Source: Novibacillus thermophilus (GTDB taxonomy: Bacteria; Bacillota; Bacilli; Thermoactinomycetales; Novibacillaceae). Taken from it: a DNA stretch of 64,000 bases. The stretch's first letter is position 1, and each line of letters begins with the position of its first letter. The notes under the pieces were generated by a model. That model was given only the letters and a program-made list of their open reading frames with translations. It did not search any database and was not told where the DNA came from. Shown here one piece after another: positions 40,074 to 49,664 of the stretch. The stretch is from assembly GCF_002005165.1 (NCBI RefSeq), contig NZ_CP019699.1, positions 3,286,001 to 3,350,000 of the forward strand, given 5' to 3'. Position numbers and translations under genes: made by a program.

Positions 40074-41258
40074 CTACCCTTCCAGTCCTTTCTTCACCTC
40101 GCTGCCCCGGTAGCTGGTACGGTCCGTGAACAGTGTCCACCATCCGTAGCGGTGCAAGGACGGCGCCACTGCCCGGGGTGACTCTTCTACTGGGACGAGG
40201 CCCAATTGATGAGGTTCGTCTGCATACAGCGAACGCTGCACAATGCGTCGTTCGTTATCTCCGTCCACCACTTCCAGCTTGCAAAAAGCGGGGGACAGTT
40301 GCAACGCCGCGTACAGGTCCGTCGTGTTGTACACGGCTTGTCCGTTCGCACGGGTTATGACTTCTCCGGGGCGAATGCCCATATCTTCAGCTGGGCTCCC
40401 CGTTTTTACCGCCAGAACCCGTATCCCGTCTTCACACATTTTAAACACTGGTGTTCCGCTCACCTCTTGCCGACGAGACAACCGGGTGACCCCTTCCTGG
40501 CCGAGCAGTGCCCAAAGGGCACCGATCCAAAGCCAGATGTCCGCGTTAAACGTAATGGGCATCATGCTGACCAGAGCCAGTGTAGCGCCGAAAACGGCCG
40601 TCATAGATCCGGTGAAACGGGCCCGCTGTTCTTGGGTCCGGGCGACGGCGAAATCCGAGTAGACCAAGGGAACCGGTAAGACAAACCAACTGCTCCCAGT
40701 CTGAACCACGACGGGAACGACCCACAGCGACTGCAACATTACTGCCCCCACGTGCTTCCCCCGGTGGGGCATTAAAACAGGACAATAAGATCGACCGGCC
40801 TCCCACACGGTGAGCAAACCGCCTAACACAGTGAGCACAGCGGTGAACATGAGCAGATTTTGAACATCTAGCGTCTGCAGTGAAAGCAATGCCGACTGGA
40901 TGGCAGAAGGAACGGCAGTCAGCTCGATCCGCTGACAGATGAGGGCCAGCACACTCGTCGCTCCCGCCACATAACTGAAACCCATCCACCTTACGCGAAA
41001 GAGACCGAGTACGACAGCAGCCGTCCCCAGCCACCACCCGTGGACGGCCTTTATGCCGGCATCCCAGTCAAACGACAGCATGACGGCCGAAACGGCTGCA
41101 CCGACGGCGAGTGCTGACACCATGCGCCTTGTCACCAGACTCCCGGGTGACAAGAGACTGATCCCAAAGAAGCGGCGGTGCCACGCCCGCAGGCGAAAGC
41201 CATGCCAGATGACGAACATTAGTGCGACGTAAAGGTAAGGGTTCAGAAAAGTGTCCAT
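40074..41258 (-). CDS. minJ: MinJ-like division topology protein (multi-pass, C-terminal PDZ)
   Basis: In B. subtilis MinJ bridges DivIVA and MinD to place the Min system at poles and septa. This 394-residue protein is close to the B. subtilis length of 397. It has about seven hydrophobic segments in residues 5-245 and a cytoplasmic PDZ-like domain at about 280-345 (VLAVKTGSPAEDMGIRPGEVI, TTDLYAALQL). The assignment rests on architecture plus location beside ctpB and ftsEX, as in B. subtilis; primary sequence in this family is weakly conserved. AGGAGG precedes ATG 41258. A strong hairpin lies between it and ctpB. Confidence 0.75.
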   Translation of the reverse strand: MDTFLNPYLYVALMFVIWHGFRLRAWHRRFFGISLLSPGSLVTRRMVSALAVGAAVSAVMLSFDWDAGIKAVHGWWLGTAAVVLGLFRVRWMGFSYVAGATSVLALICQRIELTAVPSAIQSALLSLQTLDVQNLLMFTAVLTVLGGLLTVWEAGRSYCPVLMPHRGKHVGAVMLQSLWVVPVVVQTGSSWFVLPVPLVYSDFAVARTQEQRARFTGSMTAVFGATLALVSMMPITFNADIWLWIGALWALLGQEGVTRLSRRQEVSGTPVFKMCEDGIRVLAVKTGSPAEDMGIRPGEVITRANGQAVYNTTDLYAALQLSPAFCKLEVVDGDNERRIVQRSLYADEPHQLGLVPVEESPRAVAPSLHRYGWWTLFTDRTSYRGSEVKKGLEG

Positions 41259-41269
41259 GGCGGCCTCCT

Positions 41270-41315
41270 AAAAACGAAGATACTTACACTTTTCATGACA
41301 GCGTAAGTATCTTCG
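41270..41315 (-). terminator. hairpin terminator/attenuator between ctpB and minJ
   Basis: CGAAGATACTTAC (41275-41287) and GTAAGTATCTTCG (41303-41315) are perfect thirteen-base arms. On the minus strand they are followed by TTTTT and then at once by the minJ AGGAGG site. It should end ctpB transcripts or leave partial read-through into minJ. Confidence 0.75.
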
Positions 41316-41341
41316 ACACACGTTAGATCGTTTCCTGCAGG

Positions 41342-42793
41342 TTACAATCTTTTTTTCAATTCGTCAACAGCGCGCTGTAACATCACGTCGTTTTCCGGAT
41401 TGCGAATCAATTCCACCAGTTGTTCCTGCAGTTTCAGTGCAGTTGGCTTGTCAATGGCACCTGTCTGCTTAAGGTTGTGATCGCGTTGAAAAGTTTCGAC
41501 TGCACTCTCTGTCTCAGCGTCAAAGTACCCGTCCGTACGTCCCGTGTCGTATCCAAGCCCTTCGAGGATCAGTTGAGCGCCGCGCACCTGTTCCGAATTG
41601 TCATCCCGTTTCCACTCCTCCTCTGCAGAAGGGGGAGTCGCCTCGTAATAGGGAGGGTACGTGACTTTAATGTCCGGCTGCACCCCTTTTTCGTGTACCC
41701 AGTTTTGATCAGGGGTCAGCCATTTGGCAATGGTGTACTTCAGATTGCTGTTGTCTTTGAAGTCCCGTGTCGTCTGTACGGTCCCCTTGCCGAAAGACGG
41801 TTCTCCGATCAGCGTATATCCGCCAGCTTCTTTTAAAGCAGCCGCCAAAATTTCGGAGGCACTCGCGCTTCCCCGATCGATCAACACGACGATCGGGTAC
41901 GGTTTTTTTCCGTCCAGCGACGACTTCGTCGCTTTTTTGTTTCCGTCCCGGTCCTCGATCCACAAGATGGGCCTTCCTTCTGGAACGAGCAGGTTGCTGA
42001 TCTCTTCAACGGCAGCCAAATACCCTCCAGGGTTTCCGCGCAAATCGATAATCAAGCCTTGCATGTTTTGTCCTTCCAGCTGTTTTAAACTGGCAGCAAA
42101 GTCTTCTGCCGTTTTCTCAGCAAAATTGGACAGACGTATCTTTCCGATGTTGTGGTCCAACATGTCAGAGGATACCGTTTCTAGAGGAATTTCGTCGCGG
42201 GTGACAGTAATTTTCAGCGGAGTGGAACTTCCAGAGCGCAGAATCTCCAACTCCACCTCTGTCCCTTTCGGTCCGCGAATTTTTGCAACGGACTCGTTTA
42301 GCGTCAGCCCTTCCAAACTTTCCCCATCTACACGCAACACTTGATCATTTGGGCGCAGACCTGCTTTTTCCGCCGGCGACCCGTCGATAGGAGCGACAAT
42401 GGTAACTCTGCCATCTTGCATCGTCACTTCAGCGCCGATGCCTTCAAAAGACGATTCCAGTGACGAGTGAAAGTGGTCGGCTGCTTCGGGATCCATGTAC
42501 TCGGAATAAGGGTCCCCGAGGGATTCCACCATTCCCTGAATGGCACCGTCAATCAGCTTCGCCGAATCCACTTCGTGCAAGTAATTCTTTTGCAGCAGCT
42601 CATACGTTTCTTCCAGTTTGTCAAATTCTTCCTCCAAATCGCGATCCACCGGGCTGCCCGATTCGGACAGACTGGAGAAAACGCTCGCTTCCCGAAGCCA
42701 CGATCCGTCTGACAAGACAGCCATTGTGACCAATGCCGTCAGGACTATCGAAAGAATGACGAACAAAAAAGCCGTTCGCCCCCGTACATACAT
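41342..42793 (-). CDS. ctpB: S41 carboxy-terminal processing peptidase
   Basis: A secreted or membrane-anchored serine protease. B. subtilis CtpB cleaves SpoIVFA in the sigma-K checkpoint, and the gene lies next to minJ there too. The 483-residue protein has an N-terminal signal anchor (FLFVILSIVLTALVTMAVL), a PDZ domain at about 95-190 (IDGSPAEKAGLRPNDQVLRV), and a peptidase domain with catalytic serine in GSASASEILAAAL and lysine in EPSFGKGTVQ. A C-terminal peptidoglycan-binding repeat is at about 405-465 (AQLILEGLGYDTGRTDGYFD). ATG 42793 has AAAGGTGG upstream. It follows the M23 gene. Confidence 0.92.
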   Translation of the reverse strand: MYVRGRTAFLFVILSIVLTALVTMAVLSDGSWLREASVFSSLSESGSPVDRDLEEEFDKLEETYELLQKNYLHEVDSAKLIDGAIQGMVESLGDPYSEYMDPEAADHFHSSLESSFEGIGAEVTMQDGRVTIVAPIDGSPAEKAGLRPNDQVLRVDGESLEGLTLNESVAKIRGPKGTEVELEILRSGSSTPLKITVTRDEIPLETVSSDMLDHNIGKIRLSNFAEKTAEDFAASLKQLEGQNMQGLIIDLRGNPGGYLAAVEEISNLLVPEGRPILWIEDRDGNKKATKSSLDGKKPYPIVVLIDRGSASASEILAAALKEAGGYTLIGEPSFGKGTVQTTRDFKDNSNLKYTIAKWLTPDQNWVHEKGVQPDIKVTYPPYYEATPPSAEEEWKRDDNSEQVRGAQLILEGLGYDTGRTDGYFDAETESAVETFQRDHNLKQTGAIDKPTALKLQEQLVELIRNPENDVMLQRAVDELKKRL

Positions 42794-42909
42794 CCGCCTT
42801 GCACCACCTTTAACAGTCTGCTCCCAGTATATGTAGAGCTCGACTATATTATAAAAACACTTTAACAGTGACGCGACGATTTCTCAAGGGCGAACCTTTA
42901 CCAGGAGAT

Positions 42910-44091
42910 CTACTTTAAATAGTTCATTGGATTAACGGCTGTACTGCCTTTTAGCACTTCAAAGTGCAAGTGCGGGCCCGTTGAGCGGCCAGCGTTACCG
43001 ACTTTCGCAATTTGTTGGCCCCGTTTGACGCTTTGACCCGGGGACACGAGAATCCCGTCGGCGTACATGTGGGCGTACAGCGTCGACAATCCGTTCCCGT
43101 GGGCAATCATGATGCGGTTACCGTAACCGCTGGACGGGCCTGCTGCCGTCACCACGCCGTCCGCAGCGGCGTAAATTGGTGTGCCGACTGGAGCGGCGAT
43201 GTCAATCCCTTTGTGCATGCGGCCGTTCCGGGGACCGTAAGGAGAGGAGAGCCTTCCGTTCACAGGCCACGCCAGCGTCCCGCCAGAATCGCGAAAGGCC
43301 GCCCCGCTGCCTCCTCCGACACCGGACGAAGGCGATTGCTGCCGCTGCTGCGCTTCAACTTTTGCTGCCAACTGGGCCGCAAGCTCCCGTTCGCGTTGCG
43401 CCTCTTTCTCACTGATCTCTTCCAGTTCCGCGTGCTCCCTTTTAAGACTGGCAAGGGCCGTTTCCTTTTCCTTTTGCTTTTGAGCCAACAGTTCCCGCTG
43501 TTCTTCAGCCTCGGCCCGCAGCGTGTTCAACTTGGCGAGCGACGATTCAATCGTCTGTTTCGCTTTTGCGATGAGGTCACGATCGCGTTTTTGCTCTTCT
43601 AGCAAGTCTTTATCCTGCTTCATGATCGTCTGGATCGATTCGAAGCGCGCCAGGAAGTCACTGAAGTTTTCCGCACCGAGCAGAACTTCTAAGTACGACA
43701 CTTGCCCGTTTTCGTACATGAGGCGGACGCGCTCTTTAAACAGCTTGTCCCGTTTCTGGACACGCGCTTCCGCTTCTTTTAACTTTTGTCTTGCTTCTTC
43801 AAGCTCTGCCTCTGTCTTCGCGATGTCGTCGTTCAGTTGACGGATCTTCTCCCTTGTCTCTTCCAGGCTCTCTTCCAATTGATCCAGTTCGCTCTGAATC
43901 GACTCCTGCTTTCGTTCGTTCTGTTTGAGCTGCTGTTTCAGCTCTTTCTGCCTCTCCTGTTTTTCCTTCACGTTTTGGCGCAACTCTTTAATGTCGTCAT
44001 TCACACTGCCGGCTGCTGTCCAACTGGGAGCGGTTAGTGACACCATTAACGTTGTCGCTGCAGCCAGCGGCAAAAGCTTTTTCTTCAACAC
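42910..44091 (-). CDS. EnvC/PcsB-like murein hydrolase (coiled coil plus M23 peptidase)
   Basis: A 393-residue exported cell-wall hydrolase. It has a signal peptide at about 1-28 (LPLAAATTLMVSLTAPSWTAA), a long coiled coil at about 30-250 and a low-complexity linker with SPSSGVGGGSG. The LytM/M23 domain at about 270-393 has intact zinc ligands in MHKGIDIAAP and GPHLHFEVLKG, plus LSTLYAHM. It directly follows ftsX, so it is very probably the extracellular hydrolase activated by FtsEX, as shown for EnvC, PcsB and CwlO in other bacteria. The start is GTG 44091 or TTG 44088 after GGAGG. Confidence 0.9.
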   Translation of the reverse strand: MLKKKLLPLAAATTLMVSLTAPSWTAAGSVNDDIKELRQNVKEKQERQKELKQQLKQNERKQESIQSELDQLEESLEETREKIRQLNDDIAKTEAELEEARQKLKEAEARVQKRDKLFKERVRLMYENGQVSYLEVLLGAENFSDFLARFESIQTIMKQDKDLLEEQKRDRDLIAKAKQTIESSLAKLNTLRAEAEEQRELLAQKQKEKETALASLKREHAELEEISEKEAQRERELAAQLAAKVEAQQRQQSPSSGVGGGSGAAFRDSGGTLAWPVNGRLSSPYGPRNGRMHKGIDIAAPVGTPIYAAADGVVTAAGPSSGYGNRIMIAHGNGLSTLYAHMYADGILVSPGQSVKRGQQIAKVGNAGRSTGPHLHFEVLKGSTAVNPMNYLK

Positions 44092-44113
44092 AATTCCTCC
44101 CCCAATGGTATTG

Positions 44114-45001
44114 CTACACTTTCAAAAAGCGGTGAATCGAGATAAAGCTCCCCATCGCCCCAATGATCGTTCCAATCCCCAAAAGCAGCGCAGTCACTTG
44201 GAAAGCGAGGGGGTACATGGGCAACAAGTCCAAAAACCACAGTTCAAATTGAGTGACGAGCTTCGTCGTGATACTGTAGTAGCCGAACAGCAGAACGGCA
44301 GAAGGCAAAATCGCTCCGAGGAGCCCGATGAGCAGCCCTTCTATGAAAAACGGCCAGCGAATGAACCAGTTCGTGGCACCGACTAACTTCATAATTTCAA
44401 TTTCGCGGCGCCGGGCCAGAATGGTGAGACGGATCGTGTTCGATATGAGAAACATGGCCGTCAATCCGAGGAGGACGATGAGAACGACCCCCACGTTGCG
44501 TACTGTTTTCGTCACGTTGAACAGCCTGTCCGTGAACTCTTCGCCGTAGCGTGCGTTGTCTACACCGTCAAACTGTTCGATATTCGCTGCGACGGCCTTT
44601 GTCTGCTGAGGTTCAAACGTCTCGACCCGAAAAACGTCCGGGAGGGGATTTTCTTCAATGCCTTCCAGCAAACTGGCGTCTCCCAAATCTTCTTCCAGCT
44701 GTTTCAACCCTTCTTCTTTTGAAATGAACTCCACCTGGCTCACTTCGGGCATAGCCGTAATTCGGTGTTCAACGCGGCGGATCACACTCTCATCCGCTTC
44801 AAGCTCGAGTGATACGCGAATTTCCACCTGATCTTCGATCACTTCGGCCACGTGGTTCACATTCATCGCCAACAGAAGGAAGATGCCGAGTATAAACAAG
44901 GTCACGGTCACGGCGCTGACGGCCGCAAAGCTCATCCAACCGTTCCGGCCGAGACTCTTCCAGCCTTCGCGCACGTGACGAACGAATGTTCTAGCTTTCA
45001 T
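44114..45001 (-). CDS. ftsX: cell division protein FtsX
   Basis: Membrane partner of FtsE that transmits ATPase cycles to an extracellular hydrolase. The 295-residue protein has a first membrane segment at about 22-45 (VSAVTVTLFILGIFLLLAM), an extracellular loop of about 120 residues, and three C-terminal membrane segments (VVLIVLLGLTAMFLISNTI, FIEGLLIGLLGAILPSAVL, and one near the end). RREIEIMKLVGATNWFIRWP is the conserved coupling region. ATG 45001 lies inside ftsE with an 11-base overlap; longer frames upstream are spurious. Confidence 0.95.
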   Translation of the reverse strand: MKARTFVRHVREGWKSLGRNGWMSFAAVSAVTVTLFILGIFLLLAMNVNHVAEVIEDQVEIRVSLELEADESVIRRVEHRITAMPEVSQVEFISKEEGLKQLEEDLGDASLLEGIEENPLPDVFRVETFEPQQTKAVAANIEQFDGVDNARYGEEFTDRLFNVTKTVRNVGVVLIVLLGLTAMFLISNTIRLTILARRREIEIMKLVGATNWFIRWPFFIEGLLIGLLGAILPSAVLLFGYYSITTKLVTQFELWFLDLLPMYPLAFQVTALLLGIGTIIGAMGSFISIHRFLKV

Positions 45002-45677
45002 ACCCGTACTCTCCCCGCAACTCGTCGCGCACAATTTGACCGTCCTCAATGGCGACAACCCGTTTTTTCATCTGGTTGACGATGTCCCGGTTGTGTGTCG
45101 CCATCACTACTGTCGTGCCTAAGTCGTTAATTTCCTCGAACAGTTCCATGATGCCCCACGACGTTTCCGGATCCAAGTTCCCGGTAGGTTCATCCGCGAT
45201 GATGACCGACGGCTTGTTCGCCATGGCCCGGGCGATGGCAACGCGCTGCATCTCTCCGCCGGACAGCTCGTCTGGATAAGCGTCCATCCGGTCTTCCAAA
45301 CCGACAAGTTCAAACAGCTCGCGTACCCGTTGCTCAATGCGCTTTCGCGGCGTTTCGACAACTTCCATGGCAAACGCGACATTTTCAAATGACGTCATCC
45401 GCGGCAGAAGCCGGAAATCTTGAAAGACGACCCCGATGTTTCGACGAATTTGCGGAATTTTGCGTTCTTTCACTTTGTCCACGTTAATGCCGTTTATGTA
45501 TATCTGGCCTTTTGTCGGGCGTTCTTCGCGGTACATTAACTTGATGAACGTCGACTTCCCGGCCCCGCTCGGCCCGACTACGTACACAAATTCACCGCGG
45601 CCAATCTTGATGTCGATGTTTTGTAACGCGTCGTTTCCGTTCTCGTAGACCTTCCACACGCCGTACATCTCAATCAC
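44991..45677 (-). CDS. ftsE: cell division ATP-binding protein FtsE
   Basis: ABC-type ATPase of the FtsEX complex at the inner face of the membrane. The 228-residue protein has Walker A VGPSGAGKSTFIK, Q loop FQDFRLLP, signature LSGGEMQRVAIARAM, Walker B VIIADEPTGNLD and switch histidine MATHNRDIV. The start is GTG 45677 (MIEMYGVWKVYENG), matching the B. subtilis N terminus. A TATAAT on the minus strand near 45733 may be its -10. It overlaps ftsX, and the M23 hydrolase follows. Confidence 0.96.
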   Translation of the reverse strand: MIEMYGVWKVYENGNDALQNIDIKIGRGEFVYVVGPSGAGKSTFIKLMYREERPTKGQIYINGINVDKVKERKIPQIRRNIGVVFQDFRLLPRMTSFENVAFAMEVVETPRKRIEQRVRELFELVGLEDRMDAYPDELSGGEMQRVAIARAMANKPSVIIADEPTGNLDPETSWGIMELFEEINDLGTTVVMATHNRDIVNQMKKRVVAIEDGQIVRDELRGEYGYES

Positions 45678-45782
45678 GACACATCATCCTACTCTGTCAA
45701 AATCCCTCTCGATGCTACAAATTTAACTCTATTATAGCTTGTCTATTGACAAAAATAAAAGAAAAATTGTGGAAATGTGTAG

Positions 45783-45822
45783 AAAAGAAAACTCTCATAC
45801 CTTATGTATCGGCAATGAGAGT
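45783..45822 (-). terminator. rho-independent terminator of argGH
   Basis: Minus strand ACTCTCAT, a 16-base loop and ATGAGAGT, followed by TTTTCTTTTC. It begins 20 bases after the argH stop and separates the arginine genes from ftsE. Confidence 0.8.
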
Positions 45823-45841
45823 CTCTCGATGAAATGACATT

Positions 45842-47245
45842 CTATTGAACGTGTTTTATCCAAGAGAAAGTTTCGTTCAAGCGGGATTTTCTTTCAGAAA
45901 GGACTCGTTCCACCTGTCGGCGGGACGGGCCCCCGTACACATCGCGAGCGTCGACGACACGCTCGACATTTAGGGCATCGTAGACAGTTTCATCGATTTC
46001 CGGACAAAACTGTCGATACTCGTCCAGTGAAAGATCAAGGAGATATTTTTTCTGTTCAATACAGTATAAGACAATTTTCCCGACAATTTCGTGGGCCTGT
46101 CGAAAGGGGATGTTTTTTCCGACTAAAAAGTCAGCCAAGTCGGTGGCGTTGGAAAAGTCGCGCTCAACGGCAGCGCGCATGTTGTCTTTCTTCACCTTCA
46201 GCGTGGCAATCATCGGCGCCATCAGTTTCAAGGCCCCCGACACTGTGTCCACCGTGTCGAACAACCCTTCTTTATCTTCTTGCATGTCTTTGTTGTAAGC
46301 GAGGGGGAGCCCTTTGAGCACTGTTAAAAGGGCGATGAGATGACCGTACACGCGGCCCGTTTTGCCCCGCACCAGTTCCGCCACGTCGGGGTTCTTTTTT
46401 TGCGGCATGATACTCGATCCGGTGCAAAACGCATCGTCCAGCTCGATAAAGTCGTACTCCTGACTCGACCACAAAACGAGCTCCTCCCCCATGCGAGACA
46501 AGTGGGCCATGATCAAAGAGGCGGCACTCAGAAACTCGACGATAAAATCGCGGTCGCTGACAGCATCCAAGCTGTTGTCGTACATGGTGGAAAACCCGAG
46601 TTCTTCGGCGACGACTTTCCGGTCAAGGGGAAATGTGGTCCCGGCGAGAGCACCCGCTCCGAGGGGACTGCAGTCAGCGCGCTTGTAACTGTCTTGCAGC
46701 CGTTCGATGTCCCGGCCGAACATGGCCACATAGGCGAGCATGTGGTGGGCGAGGCGAATTGGCTGCGCCCGCTGCAGGTGGGTGTACCCGGGGAGAATTG
46801 TATCCACATGCTCCTCTGCTTTTTGCAACAGGGCTTCTTGAAGCCGAGCCAACTGCTCGACAGTCTGCACTGTGACCCGCTTGACGTACAAATGCAGGTC
46901 TAGAGCCACCTGGTCATTGCGACTGCGTCCCGTGTGCAGTTTACCTCCGAGAGGTCCGATTTCGTCCGTCAGCATTTTTTCGATGTTCATGTGAATGTCT
47001 TCATACGCAACGGAATAGCTCACCTCACCGCTGTCGATCCGCTGCTTCACTTTTCGCAATCCTTGGACAATCGCATCCGCCTCGTCCGGAGTCAACACAC
47101 CGACACGTCCGAGCATGCGGACGTGTGCCATACTTCCCTCGATGTCTACTTCTGCCAAACGCTGATCAAATCCGATGGAGGCCGTATAGGCCTCCACTAG
47201 TTTGTTCGTCGGTTGTGTGAAGCGGCCGCCCCACATTTTTTTCAT
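45842..47245 (-). CDS. argH: argininosuccinate lyase
   Basis: Splits argininosuccinate into arginine and fumarate, the last step of arginine synthesis. The 467-residue length is standard. Signatures are [35 protein letters not shown], and the catalytic-serine loop [20 protein letters not shown]. The ATG overlaps the argG stop as ATGA (47242-47245), so it is translationally coupled, with AGGAGG upstream. It ends at a clear terminator. Confidence 0.97.
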   Translation of the reverse strand: MKKMWGGRFTQPTNKLVEAYTASIGFDQRLAEVDIEGSMAHVRMLGRVGVLTPDEADAIVQGLRKVKQRIDSGEVSYSVAYEDIHMNIEKMLTDEIGPLGGKLHTGRSRNDQVALDLHLYVKRVTVQTVEQLARLQEALLQKAEEHVDTILPGYTHLQRAQPIRLAHHMLAYVAMFGRDIERLQDSYKRADCSPLGAGALAGTTFPLDRKVVAEELGFSTMYDNSLDAVSDRDFIVEFLSAASLIMAHLSRMGEELVLWSSQEYDFIELDDAFCTGSSIMPQKKNPDVAELVRGKTGRVYGHLIALLTVLKGLPLAYNKDMQEDKEGLFDTVDTVSGALKLMAPMIATLKVKKDNMRAAVERDFSNATDLADFLVGKNIPFRQAHEIVGKIVLYCIEQKKYLLDLSLDEYRQFCPEIDETVYDALNVERVVDARDVYGGPSRRQVERVLSERKSRLNETFSWIKHVQ

Positions 47246-48516
47246 CGTCCGTCCTCCTGTCCCGCTCCTGTTGTGACGATTTTCTGTTCAGACTGGGGAA
47301 CGTCGACCTTACCGCTGTCTGCTTCACGGTTCACCTGGGCGTAAACTTTCGTCGGCAGCCCCCACAAGTGGATGAATCCGACAGCGGCATCGTGGTCGAA
47401 CGTGTCCTCCACAGTGTAAGTGGCCAATTTTTCGTTGTACAGCGACTTAGGCGACTTACGGCCGTTCACTGTGCAATGGCCCTTGAACAGCGAGAGGCGG
47501 ACGACGCCCGTGACGTTTTTCTGCGTTTCGTCAATGAAGGCATTGAGGGCCTCAGTCAACGGAGAAAAGTACAACCCTTCATAAATGAGCTGCGCCCACT
47601 TTTGTTCGATAATCGGTTTGAACTGGCTGATTTCACGCGTCTGGGTCAAAAATTCCAGTTCTTTGTGGGCTGTGAGCAGCGTAATTGCTGCAGGGCACTC
47701 GTACACTTCCCGGGATTTAATGCCGACGAGCCGGTTCTCGACGTGATCGATCCGTCCGATTCCGTGCGCCCCCGCCAAACGGTTCAACTCTGAAATCATG
47801 TGGGCAAACGACATGTTTTCACCGTTTAGCGCAACGGGAACCCCTTGCTCAAACGCGATTTCCACTTCTTCTGGTTCATCCGGCGTATCGGCTAATGCCC
47901 GCGTCCACTCGTATGCGTCTTCCGGCGGCGCTGTCCAAGGATTTTCGAGGACGCCGCACTCGCAGCTCCGCCCCCACAAATTTTGGTCAATGCTGTACGG
48001 TTTTTCCACTTTCACCGGCACGGGGATGCCGTGGTTTTGGGCGTACGCAATCTCTTCTTCCCGCGACATCGCCCACTCCCGCACCGGTGCCAGCACCTTC
48101 AAATCAGGGTTTAAGGCCGCGACTGCTACGTCGAAACGCACTTGGTCGTTGCCTTTACCCGTACAGCCGTGGGCGACGGCTTCAGCTCCTTCCTGTTCCG
48201 CAATCTGCACGAGCACTTTGGAAATTAAGGGTCGGGACAGCGCCGATACGAGCGGGTACTTCCCCTCGTACAGGGCGTTCGCCTTCAGGGCCGGCTTGAT
48301 AAATTCTTCCGCGAGCATGTCTTTCGCATCGACGACGAACGACTGGATCGCACCGATTTTGAGCGCTTTTTCCCGAACGAAATCCAAATCTTTTCCTTCT
48401 CCCACATCGAGGGACACAGCAATCACGTCGTAGCCGTACTTCTCTTGCAGCCACTTTATCGCCACTGACGTGTCCAACCCCCCGGAATACGCCAACACCA
48501 CTTTCGGATTCGCCAT
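47242..48516 (-). CDS. argG: argininosuccinate synthase
   Basis: Condenses citrulline and aspartate with ATP. The 424-residue protein has the N-type ATP pyrophosphatase P-loop [18 protein letters not shown] at its start, then [12 protein letters not shown], and [16 protein letters not shown]. It is slightly longer at the C terminus than the usual 400-410 residues (tail [19 protein letters not shown]). Start ATG 48516 has GAGAGGA upstream; ten further upstream codons are open but lie in the operator region. ARG-box-like palindromes precede it. Confidence 0.97.
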   Translation of the reverse strand: MANPKVVLAYSGGLDTSVAIKWLQEKYGYDVIAVSLDVGEGKDLDFVREKALKIGAIQSFVVDAKDMLAEEFIKPALKANALYEGKYPLVSALSRPLISKVLVQIAEQEGAEAVAHGCTGKGNDQVRFDVAVAALNPDLKVLAPVREWAMSREEEIAYAQNHGIPVPVKVEKPYSIDQNLWGRSCECGVLENPWTAPPEDAYEWTRALADTPDEPEEVEIAFEQGVPVALNGENMSFAHMISELNRLAGAHGIGRIDHVENRLVGIKSREVYECPAAITLLTAHKELEFLTQTREISQFKPIIEQKWAQLIYEGLYFSPLTEALNAFIDETQKNVTGVVRLSLFKGHCTVNGRKSPKSLYNEKLATYTVEDTFDHDAAVGFIHLWGLPTKVYAQVNREADSGKVDVPQSEQKIVTTGAGQEDGR

Positions 48517-48530
48517 TTTAATCGATCCTC

Positions 48531-48566
48531 TCAAATAAAAATTCACTTATAGGTATAATTATACAC
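48531..48566 (-). promoter_or_regulatory. argGH promoter region with two ARG-box-like operators
   Basis: The palindrome GTATAATTATAC (48553-48564) and the imperfect TGAATTTTTATTTGA (48545-48531, minus) resemble tandem AhrC/ArgR boxes (TGAATWWWWATTCA). The first contains TATAAT, a good -10, though no strong -35 is visible. Repression by arginine is the expected effect. Confidence 0.6.
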
Positions 48567-48569
48567 AAA

Positions 48570-48614
48570 TGGCGCGAAAAAGCTAGAGGGGTATTCAACT
48601 TTTTCCCTCGTTAG
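48570..48614 (-). terminator. weak terminator candidate after argF
   Basis: On the minus strand GAGGG just after the argF stop can pair with CCCTC about 14 bases later, followed by TAGCTTTTT. The stem is short with a long loop, so confidence is low. It would separate argCJBD-carAB-argF from argGH. Confidence 0.4.
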
Positions 48615-49567
48615 AGCAAACTGGCAAGAATCGCCTTCTGCACGTGCAAGCGGTTCTCAGCCTGGTTCACGACAACGGACTGGGGACCATCTATCACGTC
48701 GGCGGTCACTTCTTCTCCCCGGTGCGCCGGCAAACAGTGCAAGAAAATGGCGCCGTCCTTCGCTTCGGCCATCAACTCCCCATTCACTTGATACCCTTGA
48801 AACGCCTTCCGCCTTTCCGACGCTTCTGCTTCCTGCCCCATACTCGCCCACACGTCGGTGTAGACGGCATCCGCTCCTTTCACCGCTTCATGCGGGTCAT
48901 GGGTCACGGTCACACGGGAGCCGTTTTCTCGGGCCGCCTGTTCACTGTCGCGGACGATGTCTCCGTCCGGCTCGTAACCCGAGGGCGTGGCCACGGCAAC
49001 GTGAATGCCCATTTTGGCCGCACCGAGGAGAAGCGAATGGGCCATGTTGTTTCCGTCCCCGACATAGGCGAGCTTGAGCCCTTTTAGTTGACCGAAGTGC
49101 TCCTTGAGCGTCAACAAGTCGGCCAGCACTTGACACGGATGGAACGCGTCCGTTAAGCCGTTAATCACCGGCACACTCGCATAGCGCGCCAGTTCGACGA
49201 CGTCAGTGTGGGCGTACGTGCGAATCATGATCCCGTCTACGTAGCGGGAAAGGACCCGTGCCGTGTCTGGAATCGTCTCTCCCCGTCCGAGCTGAATGTC
49301 GTTCTTCCCGAGAAAAAGGGCGTGCCCTCCTAGCTGAAACATGCCGACTTCAAACGAAACCCGCGTCCGCGTGGACGATTTGGCAAAGATCATGCCTAAC
49401 GTCTTGCCGACGAGGGGGCGGTACGGTTTCCCTTGCTTCTGCCACTGTTTTAAATCTTTCGCGAAGGCGAGCAGTGACGTCAGTTCGTCCTGACTAAAAT
49501 CGGCTAACGTGAGAAAGTGGCGCCCTTGCAACTCTTCCGCATTGTACGCTGCCTCTGTAGAACTCAT
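48611..49567 (-). CDS. argF: ornithine carbamoyltransferase
   Basis: Makes citrulline from ornithine and carbamoyl phosphate. The 318-residue protein has the carbamoyl-phosphate motif KSSTRTRVSFEVGMFQLGG, HPCQVLADLLT, the ornithine-loop region and HCLPAHRGEEVT with the reactive cysteine. ATG 49567 has AAGGAGAG eight bases upstream. It follows carB after 97 bases and is the last gene of the argC-to-argF run. The presence of biosynthetic partners argues for the anabolic enzyme, not the arginine-deiminase version. Confidence 0.97.
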   Translation of the reverse strand: MSSTEAAYNAEELQGRHFLTLADFSQDELTSLLAFAKDLKQWQKQGKPYRPLVGKTLGMIFAKSSTRTRVSFEVGMFQLGGHALFLGKNDIQLGRGETIPDTARVLSRYVDGIMIRTYAHTDVVELARYASVPVINGLTDAFHPCQVLADLLTLKEHFGQLKGLKLAYVGDGNNMAHSLLLGAAKMGIHVAVATPSGYEPDGDIVRDSEQAARENGSRVTVTHDPHEAVKGADAVYTDVWASMGQEAEASERRKAFQGYQVNGELMAEAKDGAIFLHCLPAHRGEEVTADVIDGPQSVVVNQAENRLHVQKAILASLL

Positions 49568-49664
49568 CTAGCCGTCTCTCCTTTCTTTCCGGTAACAATT
49601 TTACGCTTGCGGCATTGGAAACATGTAAATGTATTGGCGGCGGAAGAAGGGATGCCTTACGTGT

